DNA of 64,000 bases from Coprinus comatus (Eukaryota; Basidiomycota; Agaricomycetes; Agaricales; Agaricaceae): contig JAWPGT010000006.1 of assembly GCA_034638255.1 (NCBI GenBank), forward strand, positions 434,001 through 498,000, given 5' to 3'. Position numbers and translations under genes: made by a program. This document shows, in pieces, positions 1 to 13,081 of the stretch. Every line of letters begins with the position of its first letter. Within the stretch, counting starts at the first letter, position 1. The notes beneath the pieces were generated by a model. That model ran no database searches, was not told the DNA's origin, and saw only the letters and a list, made by a program, of their open reading frames with translations.

Positions 1-42
1 ACGAGCGAAGTACAAAAATCCGTGGGATATAACAAGACTAGT

Positions 43-962
43 TTATGCGTCCTCATCTGGGACTTCTTCAATACGTGCACCGCGGCTTTGTGGTCGCGAC
101 TCGGCAGAGTCCTCCACCTCCTCGATCCGCGAAGTGTTTTCACCATTTGATTTACCCTTGCCCTTCTCCTTCTTGTCTCCCTTTCTCTTTTTAGATTTCT
201 TCTTGGGGAGATCCCACTCCCACAGAGGGATGAATGAATCAACCTAACAATTGTGTTCAAATTAGGTTTAACAAGATATGAAAGATAGACGTACAAATCC
301 AACATCGGCGAAAAGCTGGGGGAATATCCAGATTCCTGGGCTTGCGACAATGATAGTGATGATGTAGAATATAAGACGAACAACAGCAATTGCAAAGAAG
401 AGACCAATGAGGCCCAACATGCCAATACTGAGATACCAAACGCCTAGACGCATAATGGGTGGCCAGAGAGGGAACATAACACCAGCGAGCATGATAGCAA
501 CCATGAGTATTCCTCCAGCATATGTTGTCCATTGAGAACCTTCATAGAACCAAGCATAGTACTCGTCGGGTGAGAAGACTTGTTCTTGGATGATTTGAAG
601 GGCTTTGGGTGATGATGACGATGAACCTGTAGGTGCGCCGCGTTGGACGCGAAGATAGAAAGCGAATGCATTGACGCCAGCAAGAACTGTGATAGCCTCT
701 GCTTCACTGGTGACCTTTGGTACGTTTTTGAGCCTCGCATAGGCGGGTGAAAGAAGGGATTTGATGGCAGATTTGCCTATATAGTTGGATCAGATTTGTT
801 GAAGGCATGCAATATATTTTGGAACGGGCACGAACCTTTGAAGTAGTCCAATCGCTTTCCATTTAATGCACCAACGCGAGGTTTCAGTCCTGAACTTCCA
901 CCACGCAGGAAGTCTGCTACATTCTTAAGCTCTGGCGTTGCTCTTGCCTGCTGCTCAGCCAT
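43..962 (-). CDS. SEC62: Sec62 subunit of the ER translocon
   Basis: Three exons on the minus strand (962-836, 776-295, 243-43) join in frame to 269 residues. Sec62 is an ER membrane protein that works with Sec61/Sec63 in post-translational protein import. Seen here: an N-terminal cytosolic region with the GKRLDYFKGK motif (around residue 40), an FYEGSQW stretch, a first hydrophobic segment beginning YAGGILMVAIMLAGVMFPLW, a second from LSIGMLGLIGLFFAIAVVRL, then FPQLFADVGF-VDSFIPLWEWD, which matches the conserved region after the second membrane span of fungal Sec62. The C-terminus is a Lys-rich then acidic tail, as in the family. Both introns have GT-AG ends; the second uses GTACGT. Family assignment is from remembered motifs and is strong. 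The gene is complete and lies near the left window edge. Confidence 0.93.
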
Positions 963-2330
963 TTTGGGTTGGGAGACCTAAAAAAATTGATAGAAATCAG
1001 TTGTGAGCTTCTTTTATAATGTATAAGTGGTGAGTAAGACTGATATAAGAAACTCACTGGAGGAGGTAGGAGAAAAAAGGAGGGCGAGATTGTGCGCTGG
1101 CGAGTAGAAAGTTCTGAAAGGTCGACACGTCACATGCATGTCCTCATACGTTCAGCTGCACAGCCACCGAAACATTAGTCGTGTACATTTGTGACAGAGA
1201 ACAAGAAGGTGTAGAGTCAATCTAGGAGATGCTTATATATGTGCAACAAGATCAAAACTCGTCCGTCATTGGCAACACTCCACAGAAATACTGTCAGGGG
1301 GATTCCACTGGAATGAAGTCTCTAACTCTTGTTTAGACTTTGCTATATCTCAGCTTGGCATGGCCTATCGATTTTGCTACTTGCAGCAGATACCACGGAA
1401 TAAGCATGAAACCCACACGAAACTCAAACTACTACCCCTAGACTTGTCTTGGTAGTCAACATAACCAAAGCTAAAAAAAATGACCATGCGCAGATTTTTC
1501 CGCCCTTCCAGACCCGACCTTCTTCTGAAAAAATTGTTGAACTGGAGCCAGGGCTTGATGATAGTTTGTTTTTTTTTCTGTAGTTCATTCAAGGCTAAAC
1601 TATTCTCCCGGCCAATAGAGGATGGAATCACTGGTCAATGTAGATTTTCTGAAGTTCATTCACTCGTATTCTTCCGGTCAGTTGCACATGGACGCTTTAT
1701 TTTCGATTACAACCCTCTCAAACCGTGGCAGCATTAATTCTTGGTATGGAAGTACCGGTGAAATGAATTGTATTGTCCTGTAGCAATTATAATACATCGG
1801 CTCCCCGGAGGCCTTTCAATTTCCCTAGTTGATCCATATGAATTTGTTTACTATACTCAGAACAAAGTACAACTATACGTGACACAGTAATTTATTTTCC
1901 GTAGAGTTCACAAAAAAGCGGGGGCTCTGCTCGAAATTCAAACGAATGTTGACAATGTCCAATCATGCATTCTCAGTGTGATACTTAAGGCTAACGTGCA
2001 ATATATTGAGGAATCCTAGTCTCTCGAGATGATACTACTACGTAATGCATACTAACTTCTAAGCAAAGTGCGGGCAATTACCATCAGACCACATGGCCTT
2101 TGTTTCTTCGTTCTCGTGTTCAACATTTGCCGAAAGGACTTCCAAAAGTCGACAATACCAATTAACATCACTGAGCATCGGATTTCTGAAACTGCCCAGG
2201 ATCTAAGGTTCGCGTTCTGGGGCTAACAGACTGACCGCGAAGTTGTCCCGTTGGTGATACGGTAGATTTTCCCGTGCGGCTAAACGATTTATCCCTGACC
2301 TCTGAATGTTTGTGCCTATGTTTGATGGTC
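963..2330. other. Intergenic region, upstream flank of xylanase A
   Basis: No convincing gene. Short open frames (for example 1480-1737 +) have no recognisable motif and no intron structure. The part from about 1740 to 2330 resembles the upstream flank of xylanase B (around 5265-5850): both carry a GGTATGG(A/G)A(G/T) block followed about 80 bp later by TTCAA(T/C)TTCC(C/G)TAGTTGATCCAT. This suggests that the duplication unit included promoter DNA. Confidence 0.6.
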
Positions 2331-2337
2331 CAGGCAG

Positions 2338-2345
2338 TATAAAAG
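2338..2345 (+). promoter_or_regulatory. TATA box of xylanase A
   Basis: TATAAAAG, 73 bp upstream of the ATG at 2411. The same element (TATAAAAA, 5849-5856) lies 73 bp before the ATG of xylanase B, so position and sequence are conserved between paralogues. Confidence 0.65.
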
Positions 2346-2410
2346 CCTTGGGTTTTTGGGAGGTATGAAAGCAGCAAACTCTTTGAGTTCAAGCTAATTC
2401 TGTTTGAAAA

Positions 2411-4477
<2,067 letters not shown>

Positions 4478-5848
4478 ATGCATTTATGTATATATTTCAA
4501 AATATAACTTGCGAATCAATGTAAAATGCCATTCTTGTTCGAAACGTCATTGTGTGCAATGAGCAGATATTTAAAACAAGTTGTAAATTATCATAAAACT
4601 TAAAATATTAGTAAACCTACGAGGTCCATAACCTGTAGATTTCTATACGCGATACCCTTGTTGGAATCCGAGTCACCGGACACGATTTCTTTGAGGATTG
4701 ATCCTTTCATGTCCAGTTTACTAGACACCCGACATGGACACACTGCTTTATGATCCCTTTTCATTGAGTACTAGACTTACATTGCCTTTTACTAAACATC
4801 CTTTTAGTATAAATACTCTAGATAATTGACTGTAGATCCCCACTCGTTTGCCCCAATCAAATTTTCTACTCTCTAACTTCGTCTTATTCTAATAACTCTC
4901 GGTCTCCCTTCTTAAGTATTTATTCTGAGAACGAGGAAGGGAACCGGTCTGATTTGAACTCTGAGCCTCATGGGAAATGTGATACTCTGAGCGCTTCTTG
5001 TACTTAGTTGGCTTGAGAAAAATGGGGGAATAGCTGACGCACCTCGGGATTACCCGTTCCTGTTTGTTTTATGCGTTTAACCTGGTTTGATCAATGCAAT
5101 TTGCAACTCTCGATGCAGCTTTGTCATGTCCCCTTCAAGCTTCAATCGGTTATACGTCGTTGCGCATGCAATATGCTTTCTCACGCGCTCTCGTATCAGG
5201 AAGCAGCTCAATTTCAATTTCAATTGTAACCATCATCGGGACCCGAGATACAGACAATGGCAATTCTCGGTATGGGAATGTCAGTGAAAAGGATCGAGTG
5301 CATGACCCTCTGAGGGACTTTCAACTTCCGTAGTTGATCCATTTCAGAATAAGGTTGAACGTCTTTCATACACACGAAATGTTATTCCGCCATATATGAA
5401 CATTCAGAGTTCTTGGTACCGCTTCTTATTAGTGGTAAGGTACCTTCGTATATGTACAGACTTCAAACAAGGATTGTCTAACTGTTCTGTGCGAGATTAT
5501 AGATATCCAGGATGTTAATCCAGGTTCTAGTCTCAAGGCAATGACAATATACTTGATGTATATATCAAACATACTACACAGTCACGGCGAATTTCCATCA
5601 GCGCCAAAAAACACATGGCAGTATCTTCCCTCTCTCGACACCTTATGACCGGGACTCGGAACGCAATTACAATTTATGACAGTATGTCGAAGCTCTAAAA
5701 CCGCACAGGGATCAAGTTCTATGTCTCATTGCTAAAACACAACAAGTTCCACAATTGTAGCCTCGTCGCGAAGTTGCGCCGTCTCCGATACTGGTTTTCC
5801 CGCAGGTTAAACCATTTTTCACGACTGAGTGTGCTCTAATCCAAGGAG
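4478..5848. other. Intergenic region between xylanases A and B
   Basis: No gene seen. The distal half (about 5265 onward) is related to the upstream flank of xylanase A. The short frames at 5087-5333 show no motif and are probably chance. Confidence 0.6.
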
Positions 5849-5856
5849 TATAAAAA
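5849..5856 (+). promoter_or_regulatory. TATA box of xylanase B
   Basis: TATAAAAA, 73 bp before the ATG at 5922, at the same distance as in xylanase A. Confidence 0.65.
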
Positions 5857-5921
5857 CCTCAAGAATTTTGAGGTATAGAGACAGATCCTTGAGTTATTGC
5901 TTTGCTATTCCGTGATTAAAG

Positions 5922-8900
5922 ATGACCAAGCTCATCTCTCTTGTTCCTCTTGTGTTTTTGGCTCGATTAGCCGTAGCAGCTGTTCCCCTTTGGGGCCAAT
6001 GCGCGTATTTTTTTATCCTTCAACAAACTTAGACAGAATTGATCTTAGACCCCTTGATTTAGGTGGTGGGATTGGTTGGACTGGCGAGGTAAGTATCGCA
6101 TAAATATGGCGGATATCTCATCATTATTCATGGTATCATTTTGTAGACTACATGTGAGTATAGCCAGGCTATTTGAAGTCTAGGAACAGAATCTAAGATG
6201 TAACTTAAAGGTGTCGCTGGTGCGACTTGCCAAGTTGGGAATCCCTACTACTCGCAGTAAGACAATTTGGTCTCTCATGCAAGTCTTGCATGGAGCTTAG
6301 TGCTATCGCTATAGATGTCTGCCCGCTGCAACTACCACAACCACCAGTGTCATTCCCACACCAACCGGTGGAGGCGGTCTCGATGCTAGAATGAAAGCTA
6401 ATGGAAAGAAATACTTTGTATGTTATTATGTTCCATCACTTGACCTAAACATTGTCGACGTTCGCCAATTTGTTAGGGTTCTTGCGCCGATCCAAATACC
6501 CTCAACAAGTCCCAGGTCACCGCTAGGCTGATATCAGACTTCGGCCAAGTCACCCCTGTACGTAAAAGCTTACCATACCGATAGGTAATGCACTCGTACT
6601 GAAAATCAAAATCTACAGGAAAATTCTATGAAGGTAGCATTATAAAACTCACTTATGTGTACTTGAACTGACATTGATCGTTCGATAGTGGGACTCTATT
6701 GAGCGTAAGTGAAGTCTCTCACCTTCAAAACAAAACCCAAGAGTCTGTTTTAGCTTCTCGCAACTCGTTCAACTATGGAAACTCCGATCAACTTGTCAAT
6801 TGGGCCACTTCTAACGGAAAGATGATCCGTGGACACACCCTTGGTGAGTGCCGCTGAATACTATAACCTCCCTAGATCGAAAAATGTACTTATGTTTGGA
6901 TATATAGTTTGGCATTCTCAACTGCCTGGCTGGGTTTCCTCTATTGGGGATTCCGGTACTCTTGTGCGCCCTCTTTGAAATCGACCCTGTTTCTTTTCTT
7001 AGCCGTATTGTCGTAGACCTCTGTCATCAACACTCATATTTCCAACCTTGCTGGTCGCTACAGGGGCAAACTTTATGGTGAGTTTATCGATGGGTCATAT
7101 TGTGTATGTACTGACAAATGTGATCATAGCTGTGAGTGCTATTTTGCAAATTATAAGATGTAGATACTGAATTTCTTCTTGAACATGAAAGTGGGATGTT
7201 GTCAAGTACGTCTCTGATCTTGTGGCCTCCCTACTCATACGCTAAGCCTACTTTCAAAGTGAAATCTTGAACGAGGACGGTAGCTACCGCTCTAGCGTCT
7301 TCTATAATGTCCTTGGTGCCGTACGTATTAAAGACAGCCTGCCTTATTCTCTTATCTGACTCTAGAGTAGAACTTCGTCAACATCGCATTCCAAGCTGCT
7401 AGGAATGCCGATCCCACAGCCAAGTAAGCATTATATGAGTCGTCTCTGATACGAACCCGACTAAGGTACTGTGCTCAGGCTCTACATCAATGACTACAAC
7501 CTCGATTCTAACAACGCCAAGGTCCAAGGTATCATCCGAGTTGTCAACAGCGTCAATACTAATGGCGCCAAACTCATCGATGGTATTGGTACCCAAGGTC
7601 ACTTGGGTGTACGCCTTGATCTCTGTCTTAAAAGCCCACGTACTCACTCTGAATCCGACAGGCCGGAGGAGCCGGAGGGTTCCAATCTGCTCTCACAGCT
7701 CTCGCAGGCACTGGCCTCGAAGTCGCTGTTACTGAGCTTGATATTGCTGGTGCTTCTGCAAGTGACTATACAACTGCTGTCAGTGCCTGCCTTAACACTG
7801 CAGCCTGTGTTGGTATCACTGTATGGGGCGTTGGTGACGCTGTAAGTTCCAATTCAAATGATTGCTGCTTTAAGGATACTGATCACCTCCTTCAGGACTC
7901 TTGGCGCTCAGGATCTACACCTTTGTTGTATGACAATAACTACAACCCCAAGTCTGCTTACACTGCCGTTCTTAACATTCTTGGCACACCCTCCACTACC
8001 ACTATCACCAGTAGCACATCTACTATAACCACAACTACGGACTCTACGACCACTACGTCCACATCCACCACAACTACAACCATCATTCCCACCCCAACCG
8101 GCACTGGTCTTGATGCTCGCATTAAAAGGAAGGGAAAGAAATACTTCGTATGTTATAATGTATCGTTTGGCATAAACTTTCAAATTCATCTAGCTACTAG
8201 GGCTCCTGTGCAGATCCCAATACCCTCAACAAATCTCAGGTCACCGCTAGGCTGAGATCAGACTTCGGGCAATTAACTCCTGTATGTAATATACTGTCTT
8301 CCCATATGTCACTCACTCAAACAAAAATGGATAGGAAAATTCTATGAAGGTATTGTAAAGCTAGCTCATTTATGCTATCTATGAACTGACAGTGATTCCT
8401 TCAATAAAAGTGGGACTCCATTGAACGTAAGTGAAGTTTCGAAGAGATAAAACAAGATGTTAAGATTGTCTACTTTAGCTTCTCGCAACTCTTTCAACTA
8501 CGGAAACTCCGACCAACTTGTCAACTGGGCCACCTCCAACGGAATGATGATCCGTGGTCATACTCTTGGTGAATACCACAAGCACTCTCTAAACTAAAAT
8601 CATACCAACATTTACATACGCAGTCTGGCACTCTCAACTTCCTGGTTGGGTTTCCTCCATTGGTGACTCTGGCACTCTTGTACGTTTGCTGTGATTTCAT
8701 AACTTCCTCTTTCCTTTAACTCAAAGATATGTCGTAGACCTCGGTCATCAACACTCACATCTCTAACCTTGCTGGTCGCTACAAGGGGAAACTATATGGT
8801 AAGCTCTTCACAATTACTCAATCATGAACCACGCACTGACACTAATGGCCGCAGCTGTGAGTATTCAAACCTAAAGGTCATGGCCTGGCATACTAAATTA

Positions 8901-9724
8901 CTTGGCGCGAACTTGAAAGTGGGATGTATGCAAGTAAGTCATTCTGATTTCTCCGCGTGTATTAGCAATACACTAACCAACTTTCAAAGTGAAATCCTGA
9001 ATGAGGACGGCAGCTACCGCTCTAGTGTTTTTTACAATGTGCTCGGTGCCGTGCGTACCAAATACTATAGTTCACCCTTATCCTATTATCTGACTTCAGG
9101 ATAGAACTTCGTCAAAATCGCATTCCAAGCTGCTAGAAATGCCGATCCCACAGCCAAGTAAGCATTATATTAGTAGTCTATTGACACGAACTCGACTAAG
9201 TACTGTGCTCAGGCTCTACATAAATGACTACAACCTCGATTCTAACAATGCCAAGGTCCAAGGCATCATTCGAGTTGTCAACAGTGTCAACGCTAATGGC
9301 GTCAAACTCATCGATGGTGTTGGTACCCAAGGTCACTTGGGTGTAAGTCTTGCTGAGTCCTCTCCTGAAAAGCCACATACTTACTATTAATCCTCTAGTC
9401 TGGTGGTGCAGGAGGGTTCCAATCTGCTCTCACAGCTCTCGCAAGTACTGGTCTTGAGGTCGCCGTTACTGAGCTTGACATTGCTGGTGCTTCTGCCAAT
9501 GACTACTCGACCGCTGTCAATGCCTGCCTTAACACCCCAGCCTGTGTTGGTATCACTGTATGGGGCGTTGGTGACGCTGTAAGTTCTCATTCAAAGTGGA
9601 TTGGTGCTTTAAGGATCCTTACCACCTCCAGGACTCTTGGCGCTCGGGCTCTACCCCTTTGTTGTATGACAACAACTACAATCCCAAGGCCGCTTACACC
9701 GCCGTTTATAATGCTTTCGCTTAG
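5922..9724 (+). CDS. Tandem bi-catalytic xylanase, CBM1-GH10-linker-GH10 (copy B)
   Basis: Thirty-one exons total 2124 nt, 707 residues, with no stop. Lobe 1: 5922-6000, 6063-6088, 6147-6153, 6211-6256, 6315-6417, 6477-6557, 6619-6633, 6689-6704, 6754-6843, 6908-6963, 7017-7077, 7130-7131, 7192-7205, 7260-7320, 7371-7423, 7479-7608, 7662-7841, 7896-8147. Lobe 2: 8201-8281, 8335-8349, 8411-8426, 8479-8568, 8624-8679, 8738-8798, 8855-8856, 8920-8933, 8990-9050, 9105-9157, 9213-9342, 9399-9578, 9632-9724. There is a signal peptide, CBM1 and a full GH10 domain (catalytic Glu codons 7261-7263 and 7734-7736). Where copies A and C stop, the frame continues through a 40-residue Thr/Ser linker into a second full GH10 domain (8991-8993, 9471-9473) without its own signal or CBM. 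Intron 1 starts GC, not GT. Both lobes look active; probably formed by unequal crossing-over of neighbouring copies. Confidence 0.9.
7130..7131 (+). other. Two-nucleotide exon (CT), xylanase B lobe 1
   Basis: Flanked by ...GATCATAG and GTGAGTGC. It supplies the last two bases of the Ala codon in L-Y-A-W-D-V-V-N-E, as in copy A. Confidence 0.78.
7986..8105 (+). other. Fusion linker joining two GH10 domains
   Basis: Forty codons, about 28 of them Thr or Ser, replace the stop codon found at this place in copies A and C. The end ([13 protein letters not shown]) resembles the CBM1-GH10 linker of copy B itself ([14 protein letters not shown]). The breakpoint therefore lies between the 3' end of one gene and the linker exon of the next, dropping the second signal peptide and CBM1. 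The whole linker lies in one exon (7896-8147). Confidence 0.85.
8855..8856 (+). other. Two-nucleotide exon (CT), xylanase B lobe 2
   Basis: Flanked by ...GGCCGCAG and GTGAGTAT. It completes TAT-GCT-TGG between exons 8738-8798 and 8920-8933. Confidence 0.78.
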
Positions 9725-10960
9725 TCAGATCCATACATACAGCATCCAAGTTTTAAGGAATTTTTGTCTACTGTTGGTGACGACATGTACTGAAATAATG
9801 ACATCTTTTTGTATCAATCTCACTGGGAGTAGTTTGCATCAGATTTAACGTGAGAACCCAACCGGAAAAATGATTTATCTGTATAACAGAAGTCTAACAG
9901 GCCAATTCATGAAACATTAAGGTTCAAAGATTCGAACTCAAACGTCAATCAGTCTCGGTCCCGGCCATGTGCCAGTGGCAGTTAATTTCATGTCCTTCAT
10001 ACAAGTAATTATGTAAAACACTTCCCTCGAATGCCCTTTGTTTTGTGATACACTCAGTGTTGACAGAACCTCAAATCAGCACACTAGAGGTCTCGAAATA
10101 CTGAAACTTCGAGCCTATTGAGCACTCTATCCTAGTAGAACAACCGTCCCAGTTTATGACTATATTGTCGATAAATATCGGCGAATATGACTCCACTGTC
10201 ACAATAAAGAACACTGATACATTAATCGAAATGTCATGCACGCGACGCATCTAAGCATGGAGCACTTCTGAATGCAGTGATGGGCATTACCGTTACGTTT
10301 GGCAAAAATGGCCCCGTGGTATCTTGCTGTTTCTAAAATGAAAAGAGAAGGACTGACTCCATAATAGCTCAGAGATCTCTGGTAAACTGTTCTCCCGATT
10401 TTTTTCTACCAAGGAATCTATTTTAATCAGGGTTAATACAGTTGAGGAGGTTACGCCTCTCGGCTTCTACCATGATTCCATTTTTGCTCAGTTCTTGTTT
10501 TCATGATTACATCGATTAAAACTTCTATCTCTCTCTTGGTAAATTGTCGGATTACTCTCCCTTTCGCTTAACTACTTCCTTACTCTCCTCTTAGCAAAAA
10601 TCGGATATTTGCCCTGGGAGAAATTCATCATATGGGCAGGAATACACTTCAACGGTTAAATACCATCAAATAAAGGCCACGTGCATTACTGTACCACACT
10701 TCACAGTTATAGTTGACATCTAAAAAGCTAGTATGTCATTATTGGATTGTGAATGAAATTGACTCTATGACTAATTGATTGGAATAACCATCGGGTTTCG
10801 GAGGAGGTTCAGGATAAAGTCCGATCATATGCAAGGACCACATGCTTGAGCGAAGTTTTGCCGCTGCTTTGACTACGCTATTCAGTCAAATATTTTCCGT
10901 TAAGCGCGCCAATATCCTTAGTGAAAAAGTATACAAGGAAATTTAGAGAATTTTGGAGCG
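9725..10960. other. Intergenic region between xylanases B and C
   Basis: About 1.3 kb without a recognisable gene. No open frame of note and no clear relic of another xylanase copy. Confidence 0.6.
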
Positions 10961-10968
10961 TATATAAG
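10961..10968 (+). promoter_or_regulatory. TATA box of xylanase C
   Basis: TATATAAG, 61 bp before the ATG at 11022. The promoter sequence differs from those of A and B, so expression may differ. Confidence 0.6.
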
Positions 10969-11021
10969 ACCAGATGCCTTTGAAGCACCTCTAACACTTA
11001 AAAAATTTTGAGTGAGATAAA

Positions 11022-13081
11022 ATGAACAAAATCCTCTCTTTGTTACCTTTGGTTCTCTTGGCTCAACAAGCAGCAGCTGCCGTACCCCTCTACGGCCAAT
11101 GTTCGTGATTTACTACTTGGAATATCTGTTTTCTGACCCCCTCGATTTAGGTGGTGGCATTGGCTGGACTGGCGAGGTAAGTATCATATAAATATGGTGA
11201 ATCTAACTCTTCTGACGTGAATGTACTACTACTTGTAGACTACATGTGAATATAATATGGCTTCTTGCACTTGACACATAGAATCTGAACGACGAATTAA
11301 AGGTGTTGCTGGTGCGACTTGCCAGGTTGGGAATCCATACTACTCACAGTAAGACAATTTTTGGTTCTCTTGTGCAACTTTTGCATGGCTAAGCTCTATG
11401 ACTATAGATGTCTACCCGGAACCGGAGGTGGAACTACCACAACCACCAGTAGCGGTCCCACACCAACTGGAGGTCTCGATGCAAGAATCAAAGCTAAGGG
11501 AAAGAAATACTTTGTACGTTGTGTACGTCACCTCGATACCAACCTTCAACCTCATCCAGTAACCAGGGTTCTTGCGCCGATCCCAACACCCTCAGCAAGT
11601 CTCAGGTCACCGCTAGGTTGATTTCAGACTTCGGTCAACTCACTCCTGTATGTGTTAAAGCTTATGTTTCATAGCGAGTGATCCACTCATACTAAAAAAA
11701 AAATCTACAGGAGAACTCCATGAAGGTATTTTAAATACTAGCTAAAGTGTACTCGAGCTGATACCTATTCTACATCACAGTGGGACTCCATTGAACGTTA
11801 GTGAGGTCTTAGAGAGTTAAAAACAAATACTAACACTTCCTGTTTCAGCTTCTCGCAACTCCTTCAACTACGGAAACGCTGATCAACTTGTCAACTGGGC
11901 CACTTCTAACGGAAAGTTAATCCGTGGTCACACTCTTGGTACGTACGGAAAACTCTCCAAACTGTAGTCATATCAATATTTGATTATGTAGTCTGGCACT
12001 CTCAGCTTCCTAGCTGGGTTTCCTCCATTGGTGATTCCAGCACTCTTGTATGTTCGCTGTTTTGAAAGCCTATCACTTCTTATTCAAACCTATACTATAG
12101 ACCTCAGTCATTAATACCCATATTTCCAACCTTGCTGGACGATACAAGGGCAAACTCTATGGTGAGTTTTTTTTTCTTCTTTCAAACTATACAACGAATC
12201 GCACACTAATAAATCACAACTACAGCTGTGAGTACATTGGATGCCTTGCACTATTATCTAATATACTAATTACTTATCGCACATATTAGTGGGATGTCGT
12301 CAAGTAGGTTCAACATATCTACATGAATTTGCAAACACTAAAAAATTCTAAAGTGAAATCTTGAACGAGGACGGTAGCTACCGCTCCAGTGTCTTCTACA
12401 ACGTTCTCGGCGCCGTAAGCTCCAAAGTTTGCCTCCTTTGTTCCATTGTCTGACTTCAGAGTAGAACTTCGTCACACTCGCATTCCAAGCTGCCAGGGCT
12501 GCTGACCCCAGTGCCAAGTGAGTGTAGAAATCTGTTTTGGATATAAAATATATTGAATATTCTCTTAAGGCTCTACATCAACGACTACAACCTCGACTCC
12601 AACAACTCCAAGGTCCAAGGTATCATCCGAGTTGTCAACAGCGTCAATGCTAATGGCGCCAAACTCATCGATGGTATTGGTACCCAAGGTCACTTGGGTG
12701 TACGCCTTGATCACTCTCTCTTTAAATGCCACATACTCACTCTGAATCCGACAGGCCGGAGGAGCCGGAGGGTTCCAATCTGCTCTCACAGCTCTCGCAA
12801 GTACTGGTCTTGAGGTCGCCGTTACTGAGCTTGACATTGCTGGTGCTTCTGCCAATGACTACTCGACCGCTGTCAATGCCTGCCTTAACACTGCAGCCTG
12901 TGTTGGTATCACTGTATGGGGTGTTGGTGACGCTGTAAGTTCCAATTCAAATGATTGCTGCTTTAAGGATACTAATCACCTCCTTCAGGATTCTTGGCGC
13001 TCAGGATCTACACCTTTGTTGTATGACAATAACTACAACCCTAAGGCTGCTTACACCGCCGTTCTTAATGCTCTTGCCTGA
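11022..13081 (+). CDS. Secreted CBM1-GH10 endo-1,4-beta-xylanase (copy C)
   Basis: Eighteen exons (11022-11100, 11151-11176, 11239-11245, 11303-11348, 11408-11513, 11567-11647, 11711-11725, 11781-11796, 11849-11938, 11992-12047, 12101-12161, 12226-12227, 12290-12303, 12354-12414, 12465-12517, 12570-12699, 12755-12934, 12989-13081) total 1116 nt, 371 residues. Signal peptide, CBM1 ([14 protein letters not shown] start), Thr-rich linker and GH10 domain. Acid/base Glu in AWDVVNE (12355-12357), nucleophile in TELDIAG (12827-12829). The exon structure is the same as in copy A, including the 2-nt exon. The signal peptide differs from A and B ([19 protein letters not shown]). The exon at 12755-12934 and its flanking introns are a patchwork of sequence like lobe 1 and lobe 2 of copy B, which suggests gene conversion. 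Expected role: extracellular xylan cleavage. Confidence 0.93.
12226..12227 (+). other. Two-nucleotide exon (CT) of xylanase C
   Basis: Flanked by ...CAACTACAG and GTGAGTAC. It restores L-Y-A-W-D-V-V-N-E between exons 12101-12161 and 12290-12303. Confidence 0.78.

Noticed and set aside
9915..9995. GATTCGAACTC, resembling a tRNA B-box on the minus strand
   Set aside because: No matching A-box at the right distance and no acceptor-stem pairing could be found.
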